From DASCOT01 sp965197275 (lineage in GTDB: Bacteria > Acidobacteriota > UBA890 > WLXD01), in assembly GCA_965197275.1 (NCBI GenBank), contig CBDAMQ010000027.1, positions 302,651 to 366,650 of the forward strand: a DNA stretch of 64,000 nt, read 5' to 3'. Of this stretch, positions 54,239 to 63,757 are shown piece after piece. Numbering within the stretch: position 1 is the stretch's first letter; the number at the start of each line of letters is the position of its first letter. A program made the position numbers and the translations under genes. The notes below the pieces were generated by a model. That model was not told the DNA's origin. It was given only the letters and a program-made list of their open reading frames with translations, and ran no database searches.

Positions 54239-55537
54239 ATGACCGACGAACATCCAGCTACTCCTGAACACGGTACGGACTCGGGCACGGGGCCGACGAG
54301 CGCGTCCCGTAGACGGCTATTGAAGACGAGCTTGGCCGCCGCCGGGGCTGCAGCTGCCGGAGTCGTGACGGGCTCCGAAGCGACAGCAGCGCCGCCGGCC
54401 GGGGGCCAGCCCGCGAGCTCGTCCTCCCGATACTCACCCAGGAGCCGGGCGACGGGGCTGGAGTACTCGATGCGCGCCATGGACATCATGCATCGCGCCA
54501 TCGTCGTCGACATGCTGTCGCCGATGCAGCTGGTTGACCCGACTTGGTTGAGAGATCCGGCCTCCTTCGGGGCTGACGATCACGAGCGATTCCGCTCGTC
54601 CGGCATAACCACGCTGCATGTGGCGGTTGGCGTCGGCGGCTACGAGAGCCCGGAGCTCGATGTTGCGGCGTACCTCGGTGCCTACAATGGATTCGTTGCG
54701 GCGCATGGCGAGGGGTTCATGCGCATCGACTCGGCCGATGATTTCTGGCGCGCCAAGGAGGCCGACAAGATCGGCGTTCTGCTCGGTATACAGAACTCGA
54801 ACCACTTCGGTCGCGATCTGGACTTCATCGATCAATCGTGGTCGCTCGGGCAACGGGTGTCACAGCTGACTTACAACTCTCGCAACCGCATCGGCAACGG
54901 CTCCACCGAGCGCGTCGACGGTGGCATCAGCGACTGGGGGGCGCGCGTTATCGAGCGCATGAATCACGTCGGTATGGCGGTCGACGTCTCGCACAGCGGT
55001 GACCAGACCACGCTGGACGCGTTCGAGCTCTCCTCCAGTCCGGTGCTCATGACGCACTCGAATTGTCGCGCTCTCGTACCGGGACATCCGCGCTGCAAGA
55101 CCAACGAAGCGATCCGCGCCATGGCGGCCTCGGGCGGTGTAATGGGCATCACATCGGTGCGCAACTTCGTCCGCGATCGCGAGCCGACCACCATCGAGCA
55201 CATGCTCGATCACTACGATCATGTGGCGGAGCTGGTTGGCGTCGAGCACGTCGGCCTGGGATCGGATATCGATCTCGATGGCTACGATGCGATGCCCAGC
55301 GAGCAGTACGAGCGCCTGAAGGCCAACTATAAGGACAGCTACGCCTTCCGCGATAAGATCGATATCGAGGGCGTCGATCATCCGCAGCGATGCTTCGATT
55401 TGACCGAGGCTCTGATTCGACGGGGTTACTCCGACGACGAGATCGTGGGAATCCTGGGCGGTAACTTCATCCGCGTGCTGGCAGAGATCTGGCAAGCGCC
55501 CGATGCCGGGGGGCCGGCCGCGAGCAGCACAGCATGA
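54239..55537 (+). CDS. Tat-exported membrane dipeptidase (M19)
   Basis: A 432-residue M19 (renal-dipeptidase-type) enzyme. The N-terminus has a twin-arginine signal (SRRRLLKTSLAAAGAAAAGVVTG). The catalytic domain includes HRAIVVDMLSPMQ, GVLLGIQNSNHFGRDL, VGMAVDVSHSGDQTTLDAF, PVLMTHSNCRALVPGHPRCKTNEAIRAMAASGGVMGIT and VGLGSDIDLDG, all family zinc-site segments. It cleaves dipeptides, including those with D-residues. Its stop overlaps the ammonia-lyase start (ATGA): one operon. Confidence 0.94.
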   Translation: MTDEHPATPEHGTDSGTGPTSASRRRLLKTSLAAAGAAAAGVVTGSEATAAPPAGGQPASSSSRYSPRSRATGLEYSMRAMDIMHRAIVVDMLSPMQLVDPTWLRDPASFGADDHERFRSSGITTLHVAVGVGGYESPELDVAAYLGAYNGFVAAHGEGFMRIDSADDFWRAKEADKIGVLLGIQNSNHFGRDLDFIDQSWSLGQRVSQLTYNSRNRIGNGSTERVDGGISDWGARVIERMNHVGMAVDVSHSGDQTTLDAFELSSSPVLMTHSNCRALVPGHPRCKTNEAIRAMAASGGVMGITSVRNFVRDREPTTIEHMLDHYDHVAELVGVEHVGLGSDIDLDGYDAMPSEQYERLKANYKDSYAFRDKIDIEGVDHPQRCFDLTEALIRRGYSDDEIVGILGGNFIRVLAEIWQAPDAGGPAASSTA

Positions 55538-56661
55538 GCCCGCCGGTACGCCTGCGCATGAACGCTGCTGCGGCGGACAGTGGCGGAGACGGCTTCACTG
55601 CTCCGTTCGGAGCCGTCGCAACGGCTGCGGCTCAGGCGTACCACCGCTCATTGCCAGGCTACGAGCCGACGCCGTTGGTCCCATTGCCGGGGCTGGCTAC
55701 CGAGCTCGGCATCGGGAGCCTGCACGTCAAGGACGAATCACGACGCTTCGGGCTCAAGGCGTTCAAGGGTCTCGGGGCTAGCTGGGCGATCTCGCGGGTG
55801 ATCGAGCAGCACCCGGGCCGCACCTTGACGTTCGTCACCGCCACGGACGGCAATCACGGACGTGCCGTTGCCTGGGCCGCAGCGCGATCGGGGCACGCCT
55901 CGGTCGTGTACCTGCCGCACGAGGCCAGCGCCGCGCGCGTCGAGGCGATTGCTCGACTCGGAGCCCGGGCCAGCCGAGTACAAGGGTCCTTCGACGACGC
56001 CGTCGAACGGGCGCGGGTGGATGCCGAAGACCAGGGCTGGGTGCTACTACAGGACACGTCGTGGGCGGGGTACGAACAGGTACCCCGATGGGTGATGCAG
56101 GGGTATCTCACGCTGGCGAGCGAGGCGATCGATCAGCTCGGAGAAGAGGTGCCGACGCACGTGTTCCTTCAGTGTGGCGTCGGCTCGTTCGCAGCTTCGA
56201 TTACTGCATTCATGGTGGAGCGTTTCGATGCTGACCGGCCGACGATCTTCATCGTCGAACCGGAGGGCGCAGCGTGCGGATTGGCGGCCATGGAGGTGTC
56301 CGAAGACACTCCTCCGCGTCTCGAGGAGACTCCAAACACGTTCATGGCGGGCCTGTCGTGTGGTCAACTGAGCGCATCTGCCTGGGCCATCCTGCGTCGA
56401 CACGCCGACGGCTGGCTGGCGTGCGCAGACGACGTTGCCAGAATCGGGATGCGCCGGTTGGTGCGCCCGACTGCCGGCGATGCCGAGGTGATCTCGGGCG
56501 AGTCGGGTGCCGTGACCACCGGGTTGGTCGAGACGGTATGCACGCACCCGGGACTGGAGTCGGTTCGACGACAGCTGCGGCTCGACGACCGCGCTGGCGT
56601 GTTGCTGATCTCCACCGAGGGCGACACCGACGAGGAGATCTATCGGAGCGTCGTGCGATGA
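55534..56661 (+). CDS. dpaL: diaminopropionate ammonia-lyase-type PLP enzyme
   Basis: A 375-residue fold-type II PLP lyase. The start of the core (YEPTPLVPLPGLATELGIGSLHVKDESRRFGLKAFKGLGASWAI) carries the Schiff-base Lys in AFKGLG. TATDGNHGRAVAW binds the cofactor, and QCGVGSFAASITAF is the Gly-rich phosphate loop. These fit diaminopropionate ammonia-lyases, which make pyruvate and ammonia from 2,3-diaminopropionate or D-/L-serine. It is coupled to the dipeptidase gene and precedes an aminotransferase, so the trio probably degrades peptides or unusual amino acids. Confidence 0.88.
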   Translation: MSPPVRLRMNAAAADSGGDGFTAPFGAVATAAAQAYHRSLPGYEPTPLVPLPGLATELGIGSLHVKDESRRFGLKAFKGLGASWAISRVIEQHPGRTLTFVTATDGNHGRAVAWAAARSGHASVVYLPHEASAARVEAIARLGARASRVQGSFDDAVERARVDAEDQGWVLLQDTSWAGYEQVPRWVMQGYLTLASEAIDQLGEEVPTHVFLQCGVGSFAASITAFMVERFDADRPTIFIVEPEGAACGLAAMEVSEDTPPRLEETPNTFMAGLSCGQLSASAWAILRRHADGWLACADDVARIGMRRLVRPTAGDAEVISGESGAVTTGLVETVCTHPGLESVRRQLRLDDRAGVLLISTEGDTDEEIYRSVVR

Positions 56662-56683
56662 CGCCTCCTCGGCCGATGGACGA

Positions 56684-57832
56684 ATGACCGACTGGGGTGT
56701 GATTCGGAAGTTGTTCCCGGCGGCGTCGGCCTGCTGTTACCTGAACACCGCGGCTGGCGGGCCGATTTCGACCGCGGCCGCCGAAGCCGGCAGGTCCTAC
56801 TACGACGCCACGCTACGGGATGGTGACGTCCACTGGGATGACTGGCTGCGGCGCGTCGAGGACGTGCGCGGCTCCGTGGCTCGCCTGATTGGCGCTCGCA
56901 GTGCCGAGATCGCCTTCACGAGCAATGCCTCCCTGGGCATCAATCACGTGGCTAGAAGGCTGCAGGGGACGGGCTCCGGCCCCGGCCCCGGCTCCGTCGT
57001 CGCCCTGCGCGGCGATTTCCCTTCCGTGACCCTGCCGTGGCTACAGCTCGGCTACGCGGTCGACTTTCTCGACCCCGATGACGATGGTGGCATCACAACG
57101 GAGTCCATTGCCGCGGCCATTCAACCGCAGACCGGTATCCTCACGCTGGGGCTGGTTCACTACCGCACCGGCTTCCGGCACGACCTGGATGCGCTCGTCG
57201 GGCTGTGTCGAGACCACCGCCTGCTGTTGGTAATCGATGCGACGCAGGGCCTCGGCGCGGTTGCCGTCGATGTCTCCGCCGGCGGTGTCGATTTCCTCGC
57301 CTGCAGCGGCTACAAGTGGCTGAATGCGGGCTACGGCAACGGTTTTCTTTATGTCAACGAGCGCCACTGCGGTGACCATCCGGCGGTGGGCTGGCGCAGT
57401 GCGCGCGACCCGTACGCGTTGGTCTCCGACGAGCTCGACCTGACGCCTGATGCGCGCGCCATCGAGGCTGGCCATCCGCCCTTCCCGAACGTGTTCGCGT
57501 TGGGCGCGGCGCTGGATCTCCAGCACCAGCTCGGTGCCGCGACGATCGAAGCTCGCGTCTTGCAGCTGAACGCCGGGCTGCGCGAGGTGCTCGCCGACGC
57601 CGGACTGTCGGTATCGTCTCCAACGCGGCCGGGCGCGGCGTCGGGCATTGCGCTGGCGCGATGTAGCGATGCCCCGCGCCTACGCGACGCGCTCGCCGCC
57701 GAGGGCGTGCTGGTGTCGGCGCGCGGCGACGGCATTCGAGTGTCCGCCCACCTGTACAACGATGACAGCGACCTGACACACCTGGCCAGTGCGCTCGAGG
57801 GGACAAAGGCCGGCGGCTTGCTAGACTGCTGA
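56684..57832 (+). CDS. class V aminotransferase/kynureninase-like PLP enzyme
   Basis: A 382-residue PLP enzyme, third gene of the dipeptidase operon (22-base gap). CCYLNTAAGGPISTAAAEAG is the entry motif, ITxNASLGINHVA-type phosphate loop (FTSNASLGINHVA), LLVIDATQGLGAVAVDV gives the Asp, and LACSGYKWLNAGYGNGFLYV the Schiff-base Lys. The plan matches the gene at 41311, but the sequences are well diverged. Possible reactions include kynureninase-type cleavage, racemisation or desulfuration. Confidence 0.85.
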   Translation: MTDWGVIRKLFPAASACCYLNTAAGGPISTAAAEAGRSYYDATLRDGDVHWDDWLRRVEDVRGSVARLIGARSAEIAFTSNASLGINHVARRLQGTGSGPGPGSVVALRGDFPSVTLPWLQLGYAVDFLDPDDDGGITTESIAAAIQPQTGILTLGLVHYRTGFRHDLDALVGLCRDHRLLLVIDATQGLGAVAVDVSAGGVDFLACSGYKWLNAGYGNGFLYVNERHCGDHPAVGWRSARDPYALVSDELDLTPDARAIEAGHPPFPNVFALGAALDLQHQLGAATIEARVLQLNAGLREVLADAGLSVSSPTRPGAASGIALARCSDAPRLRDALAAEGVLVSARGDGIRVSAHLYNDDSDLTHLASALEGTKAGGLLDC

Positions 57833-57878
57833 TCAACGCGACTCGTTGGTCGTGTTCGGTTAGCTGGAGGAGCGCGAG

Positions 57879-59051
57879 ATGAGAAGGCTGGTGAGCGTGG
57901 TGGCGGTCGTAGGGATAGCTGCATCGGCTGGCGGATACGTGCTCGGCCGCACGAGAACCGAACAGGGTGGTGCGCAGGCTGCTGCGCTGGCAGAAGCGTT
58001 TCGCGGCATCACGGACGACGGCGAGATCGTTCCCGGCCTTTTCCCGTTGCGCGCCACGGGGATCTCGACGGCGCCGGTCGTCGCCGCTGCCGCAGCCTTC
58101 CTGGGAGCGCTCGATGCGGAGCAACGCATCGCCTCGACGTTCACCGTCGATGACATCGAGTGGCGCCGTTGGAACAACGTGCATCGGTACGAACGACGCG
58201 GCGTGAGCTTCGGAGCGATGTCGGAGTCGCAGCGGGCCGCAGCCTACGATCTTCTCGGTGCCAGCCTCTCGGCGAAGGGGCTGCGTCTGGCCACCGACAT
58301 CATGCGCCTCAACACCACGATCGCCGAGCTGGTGAACAACTTCGAGGAGTACGGCGAGGGACTCTACTTCTTCACCGTCATGGGGACGCCGTCAGAGACC
58401 GAGCCGTGGGGCGGGCAGCTGGACGGGCATCACCTGGTGATCAACTACTTCGTGCTCGGCGACCAGGTGACCATGACGCCGACGTTTCTCGGCTCCGAGC
58501 CGACGTACGCTGAGGGCGGCAAGTACGCCGGCACGCGGGTGTTCGAAGACGAGGAAGCGGTCGGACTGGCGCTGATGCAGTCGCTCACCGCCTCGCAACA
58601 GGCGGTCGCAAAGGTCGCCGAAGAGCTGCCGCGCAACGTGTTCACGGCAGCGTTCCGTGACAATTTCGAGATGCGGTATGAAGGGCTCCGCGCCGACTCC
58701 CTGGACGAGCGTCAGCGAGGCCTGTTGCTCGAGTTGATCGCCCAGTACGTTGGCAACATGCGGGAAGGTCACTCCGAGATCCGCATGGCACAGGTCCGTG
58801 AGCATCTCGACGACACGTGGTTCACGTGGATGGGCTCGACGGGCGATGACGCGGTGTTCTACTACCGAGCCCACAGCCCCGTGATCCTTATCGAGTTCGA
58901 TCACCAGGGCCCCATCGCACTCGATGGCGACGGCCCGAGCCGCAACCATGTTCACGCGGTGGTGCGCACGCCCAACGGCAACGACTACGGCAAGGATCTC
59001 CTACGACAGCACCACGAGCGCTTCGATCATACGCACGAGGGCTCCCACTGA
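57879..59051 (+). CDS. DUF3500-domain exported protein
   Basis: A 390-residue protein with a short N-terminal hydrophobic segment (VSVVAVVGIAASAGGYVLG) and then a full DUF3500 domain. Recognisable parts are WRRWNNVHRYERRGVSFGAMSESQRAAAYDLLGASLSAKG, YFFTVMGTPSETEPWGGQLDGHHLVINYFV and FYYRAHSPVILIEFDHQGPIA...NHVHAVVRTPNGNDYGKDLL. The many conserved His and Asp residues suggest a metal site. Function unknown. GGAG precedes the ATG. Confidence 0.92.
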   Translation: MRRLVSVVAVVGIAASAGGYVLGRTRTEQGGAQAAALAEAFRGITDDGEIVPGLFPLRATGISTAPVVAAAAAFLGALDAEQRIASTFTVDDIEWRRWNNVHRYERRGVSFGAMSESQRAAAYDLLGASLSAKGLRLATDIMRLNTTIAELVNNFEEYGEGLYFFTVMGTPSETEPWGGQLDGHHLVINYFVLGDQVTMTPTFLGSEPTYAEGGKYAGTRVFEDEEAVGLALMQSLTASQQAVAKVAEELPRNVFTAAFRDNFEMRYEGLRADSLDERQRGLLLELIAQYVGNMREGHSEIRMAQVREHLDDTWFTWMGSTGDDAVFYYRAHSPVILIEFDHQGPIALDGDGPSRNHVHAVVRTPNGNDYGKDLLRQHHERFDHTHEGSH

Positions 59052-59054
59052 GCG

Positions 59055-59546
59055 ATGCCCGACGCTGGTCCGTGGGCTTTCGAGGCGCACATCTATCGAC
59101 AGGGAATCCTGCGGTGCGTCGATGTGCCAAGCGCGGTCTCTACGGAGCTCGATGACTGGCAGTATCCGCCGGTGGTAGCGACCGTTGGCGGCGAGCAGCG
59201 CGCCACGACGCTGATGCGACGTCGCGACGGCGGCTTCCGGCTGTTCCTGCACGACGAGCTGCGCAAGGCCGCCAGCGTCGACACGGGCGATCGGGTCAGC
59301 GTCGTGCTCACGTTCGACGAGGCGCCGGCGGATGTCGTGTCCGATGACATCATCGAAGCGGCCGAGCGCATAGATGGCGGCATCGAGGCCATCGAGCTGT
59401 TGCCGCCAGGATTGCGCCGGGAGATGCTGCGATTCGTAGGCGACGCCAAGAGTGATGCGGTGCGGTCGAAACGCGTCGCACGGGTCGTTGAATTGATCGG
59501 TGAGCGCGCCGCAAAGCTGCGACAACGCGATGGCGGCGGCCGCTGA
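59055..59546 (+). CDS. YdeI/DUF1905-OmdA-like protein
   Basis: A 163-residue protein. The first ~100 residues form a DUF1905-like beta barrel (FEAHIYRQGILRCVDVPSAV...DELRKAASVDTGDRVSVVLTFDEAP). The last ~50 resemble the OmdA/YdeI C-terminal helix pair (LPPGLRREMLRFVGDAKSDAVRSKRVARVVELIGER). Functions proposed for relatives are bacteriocin resistance and envelope adaptation. It starts three bases after the DUF3500 stop, so it is probably co-transcribed. Confidence 0.8.
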   Translation: MPDAGPWAFEAHIYRQGILRCVDVPSAVSTELDDWQYPPVVATVGGEQRATTLMRRRDGGFRLFLHDELRKAASVDTGDRVSVVLTFDEAPADVVSDDIIEAAERIDGGIEAIELLPPGLRREMLRFVGDAKSDAVRSKRVARVVELIGERAAKLRQRDGGGR

Positions 59547-59549
59547 TCG

Positions 59550-60317
59550 GTGCCGTTCATCGATTTGGACAGCCGCGTCGAGTACGAGTGGTCGGGACCG
59601 CCGCCTGGCTCGACGCCGAGCGTTGTGTTGCTGCACCACGGATTGGGATCGGTGTCCTCGTGGAGACAGTTCCCGGCTGCGGTCGCCGAGGCAACCGGTG
59701 TCGGAGTGCTGGTCTACAGCCGCTTCGGCTACGGTCGCTCGACGCCATCGAGTTCGTTCCCGTGGTCCGTCGATTTCATGCATGAGGCGGCCTCGCAGGA
59801 GCTTCCGGCGATCATCGCGGCGCTCGGTGTACGCTCGCCCCTGCTCGTGGGCCACAGCGACGGAGCTTCGATCGCCATTCTTTACGCAGCGTCCGGCGCC
59901 CAGGAGGAACCGTCGGGACTGGTTCTGCTGGCTCCGCACGTGTTCGTCGAGGACCGCACGATCGCCGGCGCCCTCGCGGCACGCCAGGCGTATGAGCAGG
60001 GCGACCTGCGCGCCCGTCTCGCACGGCACCACGACGATCCGGATAGCGCCTTCGAGGGATGGAATCAGACCTGGCTGCGCCCCGAGTTCCGCTACTGGAA
60101 CATCGAATCGGCCGTCGCCCGAGTCGCCTGCCCGACGACGGTCATCCAGGGTACGGACGACGAGTACGGCACGATGGCCCAGATCGACGCCATCCGGGCG
60201 CGCTGCGACTCGACCCTGGAAGTGAGAGTGGTTGCCGGAGGCCATGCGCCGCATCGAGAACACCCCGACGTGGTCATTGAGGCCATTCGGCGGCATCTCG
60301 AATATGCTCCGAGCTGA
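59550..60317 (+). CDS. alpha/beta hydrolase
   Basis: A 255-residue hydrolase. VVLLHHGLGSVSSW supplies the oxyanion hole, VGHSDGASIAILYA the nucleophile elbow (G-H-S-D-G), TTVIQGTDDEYGT the acid, and VAGGHAPHREHPDVV the catalytic His. The HSDGA wording is common in esterase/C-C hydrolase-like members near proteobacterial catabolic genes. A GTG start follows the YdeI stop by 3 bases. Substrate unknown. Confidence 0.88.
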   Translation: MPFIDLDSRVEYEWSGPPPGSTPSVVLLHHGLGSVSSWRQFPAAVAEATGVGVLVYSRFGYGRSTPSSSFPWSVDFMHEAASQELPAIIAALGVRSPLLVGHSDGASIAILYAASGAQEEPSGLVLLAPHVFVEDRTIAGALAARQAYEQGDLRARLARHHDDPDSAFEGWNQTWLRPEFRYWNIESAVARVACPTTVIQGTDDEYGTMAQIDAIRARCDSTLEVRVVAGGHAPHREHPDVVIEAIRRHLEYAPS

Positions 60318-60360
60318 TCGGCCAGCCGGCCGATCGTCCGTTCCAATCGTCCGTTCCAAT
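60316..60360 (+). repeat. hairpin plus perfect 13-base tandem duplication in a leader
   Basis: GATCGGCC (60316-60323) pairs with GGCCGATC (60328-60335), and CGTCCGTTCCAAT follows twice in tandem (60335-60347 and 60348-60360). It occupies the 62-base gap between the hydrolase and the Tricorn-like gene. It could be a weak terminator or a regulatory leader; no T-run is present. Confidence 0.5.
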
Positions 60361-60379
60361 CGATCCATGGAGATCTGAC

Positions 60380-63300
60380 ATGCGAGTCCGAACCCTGCTG
60401 CCCGCCGCCATGGTGCTTGCAGCATCTGTGGCGCCGGCCGTCGGTACGACGGCGAGCCCTGATGCCACCGACACGCGCCTGCTGAGCCAGCCGGCGATCA
60501 GCGCTACTCACGTGGCGTTTGTCTACGCCAGCGACCTGTGGAGCGCGCGGCTCGACGGGTCGGAGGTCCGGCGACTGACCACCCACAGTGGCGTCGAGGC
60601 GCGACCGGTATTCTCGCCCGACGGCACGTGGCTGGCATTCTCGGCGCAGTACGACGGCAACACCGACGTGTTCGTCGTGCCCGCATCCGGCGGCGAGCCA
60701 CGGCGATTGACGTGGCATCCCGGAACGGACGCGGTGCGCGGCTTCACGCCGGACGGGGGAGCGGTGCTGTTCGCCTCCCAACGCGGCGTGCACACGAACC
60801 GGCACTGGCAGCTGTTCACCATCGGTCTCGACGCGGGCATGCCTGTCCGGCTGCCGATTCCCTACGGATGGAAGGCCGATCTGTCGGCCGATGGCTCACG
60901 GATCGCCTACACGCTGCTGCCGGAACGGATGAACCAGTGGAAGAACTACCGTGGCGGCACGGTCAGCCGGATCTGGATTCAGGATCTCGCCGATCACTCG
61001 ATCGAGGAGGTCCCGCAGCCGGATAGTGGCAGCAACGACACCGACCCGATGTGGGTGGGAAGCGAGCTCTACTTTCGCTCGGATCGCGACGGGGAGTTCA
61101 ATCTCTATGCCTACGGAGGACCTTCGCGGGGCGTCGTCCGGCGAACAGCACACGAGGACTTTCCGATCCTCAACGCCGGCGCCGGCGCCGGCCGTATCGT
61201 CTACGAGCAGGCCGGATGGCTCCACGTGTTCGACCCGACGGCTTCCGCCTCCGTCGGTGATCGTCTGCGCGTAGGCGTGCCTTCGGATCTGATCGAGCGC
61301 CGGACGCGGTGGGTGAGCGGAGCGCGATACGTTCGCAGCGCCGATATCTCGCCGAGCGGATCACGCGCGGTCATGGAGTTCCGCGGCGAGATCGTCACCG
61401 TGCCGGCGGAGAAGGGGAACGCTCGCAACCTGACGCAGTCGGCCGGGGCGCACGATCGGGCCCCGGCCTGGTCGCCGGACGGACGCTGGATCGCCTGGTT
61501 CTCGGACGATGGTGGCGAGTATCAGCTCCATCTGATCGACCAGCTCGGCAAGGACGAGCCGCGCGTCCTGCCGGTCGAGGGGGCGGGGTTTTACGAGGAC
61601 ATCCGGTGGTCGCCCGACAGCAGCACGATTGCGTACTCGGACAACTCCTGGAGCCTGTACCTGCTCGACGTCGACTCTGGCGGCATCACGCAGATCGCCA
61701 CCGAGCCGTTCTACGGGCCGTTCAAGACCATCGCCGGCAACTGGTCGCCAGATTCGCGCTGGCTCACCTACACGCAGGCGACCGAAGCCGACTTCCGTCG
61801 CGTCTGGGTCTATTCGTTGGATGAGGGGCGCTCCTATCCGGTCACCGACGGGCTTTCCGATGCCTACTCCCCGGTCTTCGACGAGTCGGGCGACTACCTG
61901 TACTTCCTGTCATCGACGGATGCCGGCCCGGTACGGCAGTGGTTCGCCATGTCCAACGCCGACATGGACTCGACCAACAACGTCTACGTCGCCGTGCTGC
62001 GCCGCGGCGTCGACTCTCCCTTCAAGGCGGAGAGCGACGAGGAGGAGGTCGCGACCGAAGAAGAGGAAGGGAACGCTGACGGGACCTCGGACACCGGCGA
62101 TCCCGAGGCTGGCCCCGACCCGGACGCCACCCGCATCGACTTCGACTCGCTCGACCAGCGCATCGTGGCGACCCCGCTATCGCCCACCGGATACTCCGAC
62201 CTGCAGGCTGGCGCCGCCGGCCAGCTCTACTACCTGGTGCGCGAGACCATCAGCGGCTTCGGAGCCTTCGGACCCGGGAGCCTGCGCAAGTACGACATGG
62301 CGCAGCGCTCCGAGACCACGCTGGCGGAAGGCGTGCTCGGCTACCGACTGTCGGCGGATGGCAGCAAGGTTCTCTGTGCGTTGCAGGGCGGCAACTGGAT
62401 CATTGCCTCGGCCGCATCCGCCATCAACACCGGCGAGGGCCGCCTGGCGTTGGATCGGCTGCAGGTGAAGATCGATCCGGTCGCCGAGTGGCGACAGATC
62501 TATCGGGAGGCGTGGCGAATCAACCGCGACTACTTCTACGACCCCGGTTTCCACGGCTCGGACTGGGAGGCGATGGGGGAGAAGTACTCGGAGTTTCTCG
62601 ACCACCTGGCGACGCGCGGCGACCTCAACCGGGTGTTGCAGTGGATGGCATCGGAGCTCGCAGTCGGGCATCACGGGGTGTTCGGAGGCGACACTCTGGT
62701 CGACGCCGACACGGTGCCCGGCGGTTTGCTGGGAGCCGACTTCGAGATCGACACCGGCCGCTATCGATTCGCCAAGGTGTACGGCGGTCTCAACTGGACC
62801 CCGGATCTCCGCGCACCGCTGACCGAGCCGGGAGTGGACGTGGTGGCAGGCGAGTACCTGCTGGCGGTGAATGGCGAGGATCTCGCGGCGCCGGAGAACG
62901 TCTACTCCCGCTTCGAGAACTCCGCCGAGCAGATCGTCGAGATCACCGTGGGCCCTTCGTCAGACTACGACGGGTCCCGAACGGTGCAGGTGGTGCCGGG
63001 TGCGCAGTGAGACTACACTTCGCAATCGAGACTGGGTGGAGGGCAACATTGCCAAGGTCGACGCGGCCACCGACGGTCGGGTGGCCTACGTGTACGTGCC
63101 CAACACCACCAACCTCGGGCACACCTACTTCAAGCGCTACTTCTTCCCGCAGGCGCACAAGGACGCCATCATCGTCGATGAGCGATACAACGGCGGCGGA
63201 CAGGTGGCCGACTATTACATCGATATCCTGCGTCGCCCCTACATCAGCCACTGGGCGACGAGGTACGGGGGCGACTTCAAGACACCCTTCCCACTCCATC

Positions 63301-63681
63301 CAGGGGCCGAAGGTGATGATCATCGACGAGACCGCCGGCTCGGGCGGAGACCTGTTGCCCTGGATGTTCCGCAAGCTCGAGCTCGGAACGCTGGTGGGCA
63401 AGCGCACCTGGGGCGGTCTGGTCGGCGTGCTCGGGTTCCCGACGTTGATGGATGGAGGTGGCATCACGGCGCCCAACTTGGCGATCTGGACGGAGGACGG
63501 CTTTGTGGTCGAGAACGTCGGCGTCCCACCCGACATCGAGGTGGAGCAGTGGCCCGCAGATGTCAACGCGGGTCGAGATCCGCAGCTGGAGAAGGCCATT
63601 CAGGTTGCCCTACAGGAACTCGAAGACAATCCGCCCTACACACCCGACAGGCCGGCTTATCCGATTCGTGTGAGACAGTAG
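60380..63681 (+). CDS. Tricorn-like S41 protease, two apparent frameshifts
   Basis: An exported protease of about 1100 residues when joined. Signal peptide LLPAAMVLAASVAPAVG. Residues about 35-580 form WD40/TolB-type beta-propellers with repeated FSPDGTWLAFSAQYDGNTDV-like units. Then come the helical C1 part, a PDZ-like domain (about 800-870) and the S41 catalytic core with nucleophile Ser in DETAGSGGDLLPW (63340-63342). One extra G in the GGG at 63001-63003 stops the frame at 63010; a missing base near 63290 restores the last frame. Acidic low-complexity (about 555-585) links the propellers. It degrades peptides in the periplasm. Confidence 0.85.
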
Positions 63682-63757
63682 CCCGTCGAGATTGTCGGAC
63701 CTACAGCAGCAAGGCCTGCCGCGCATTACCTCAGGAAAGAGCGGAGCGCGAACGCGT

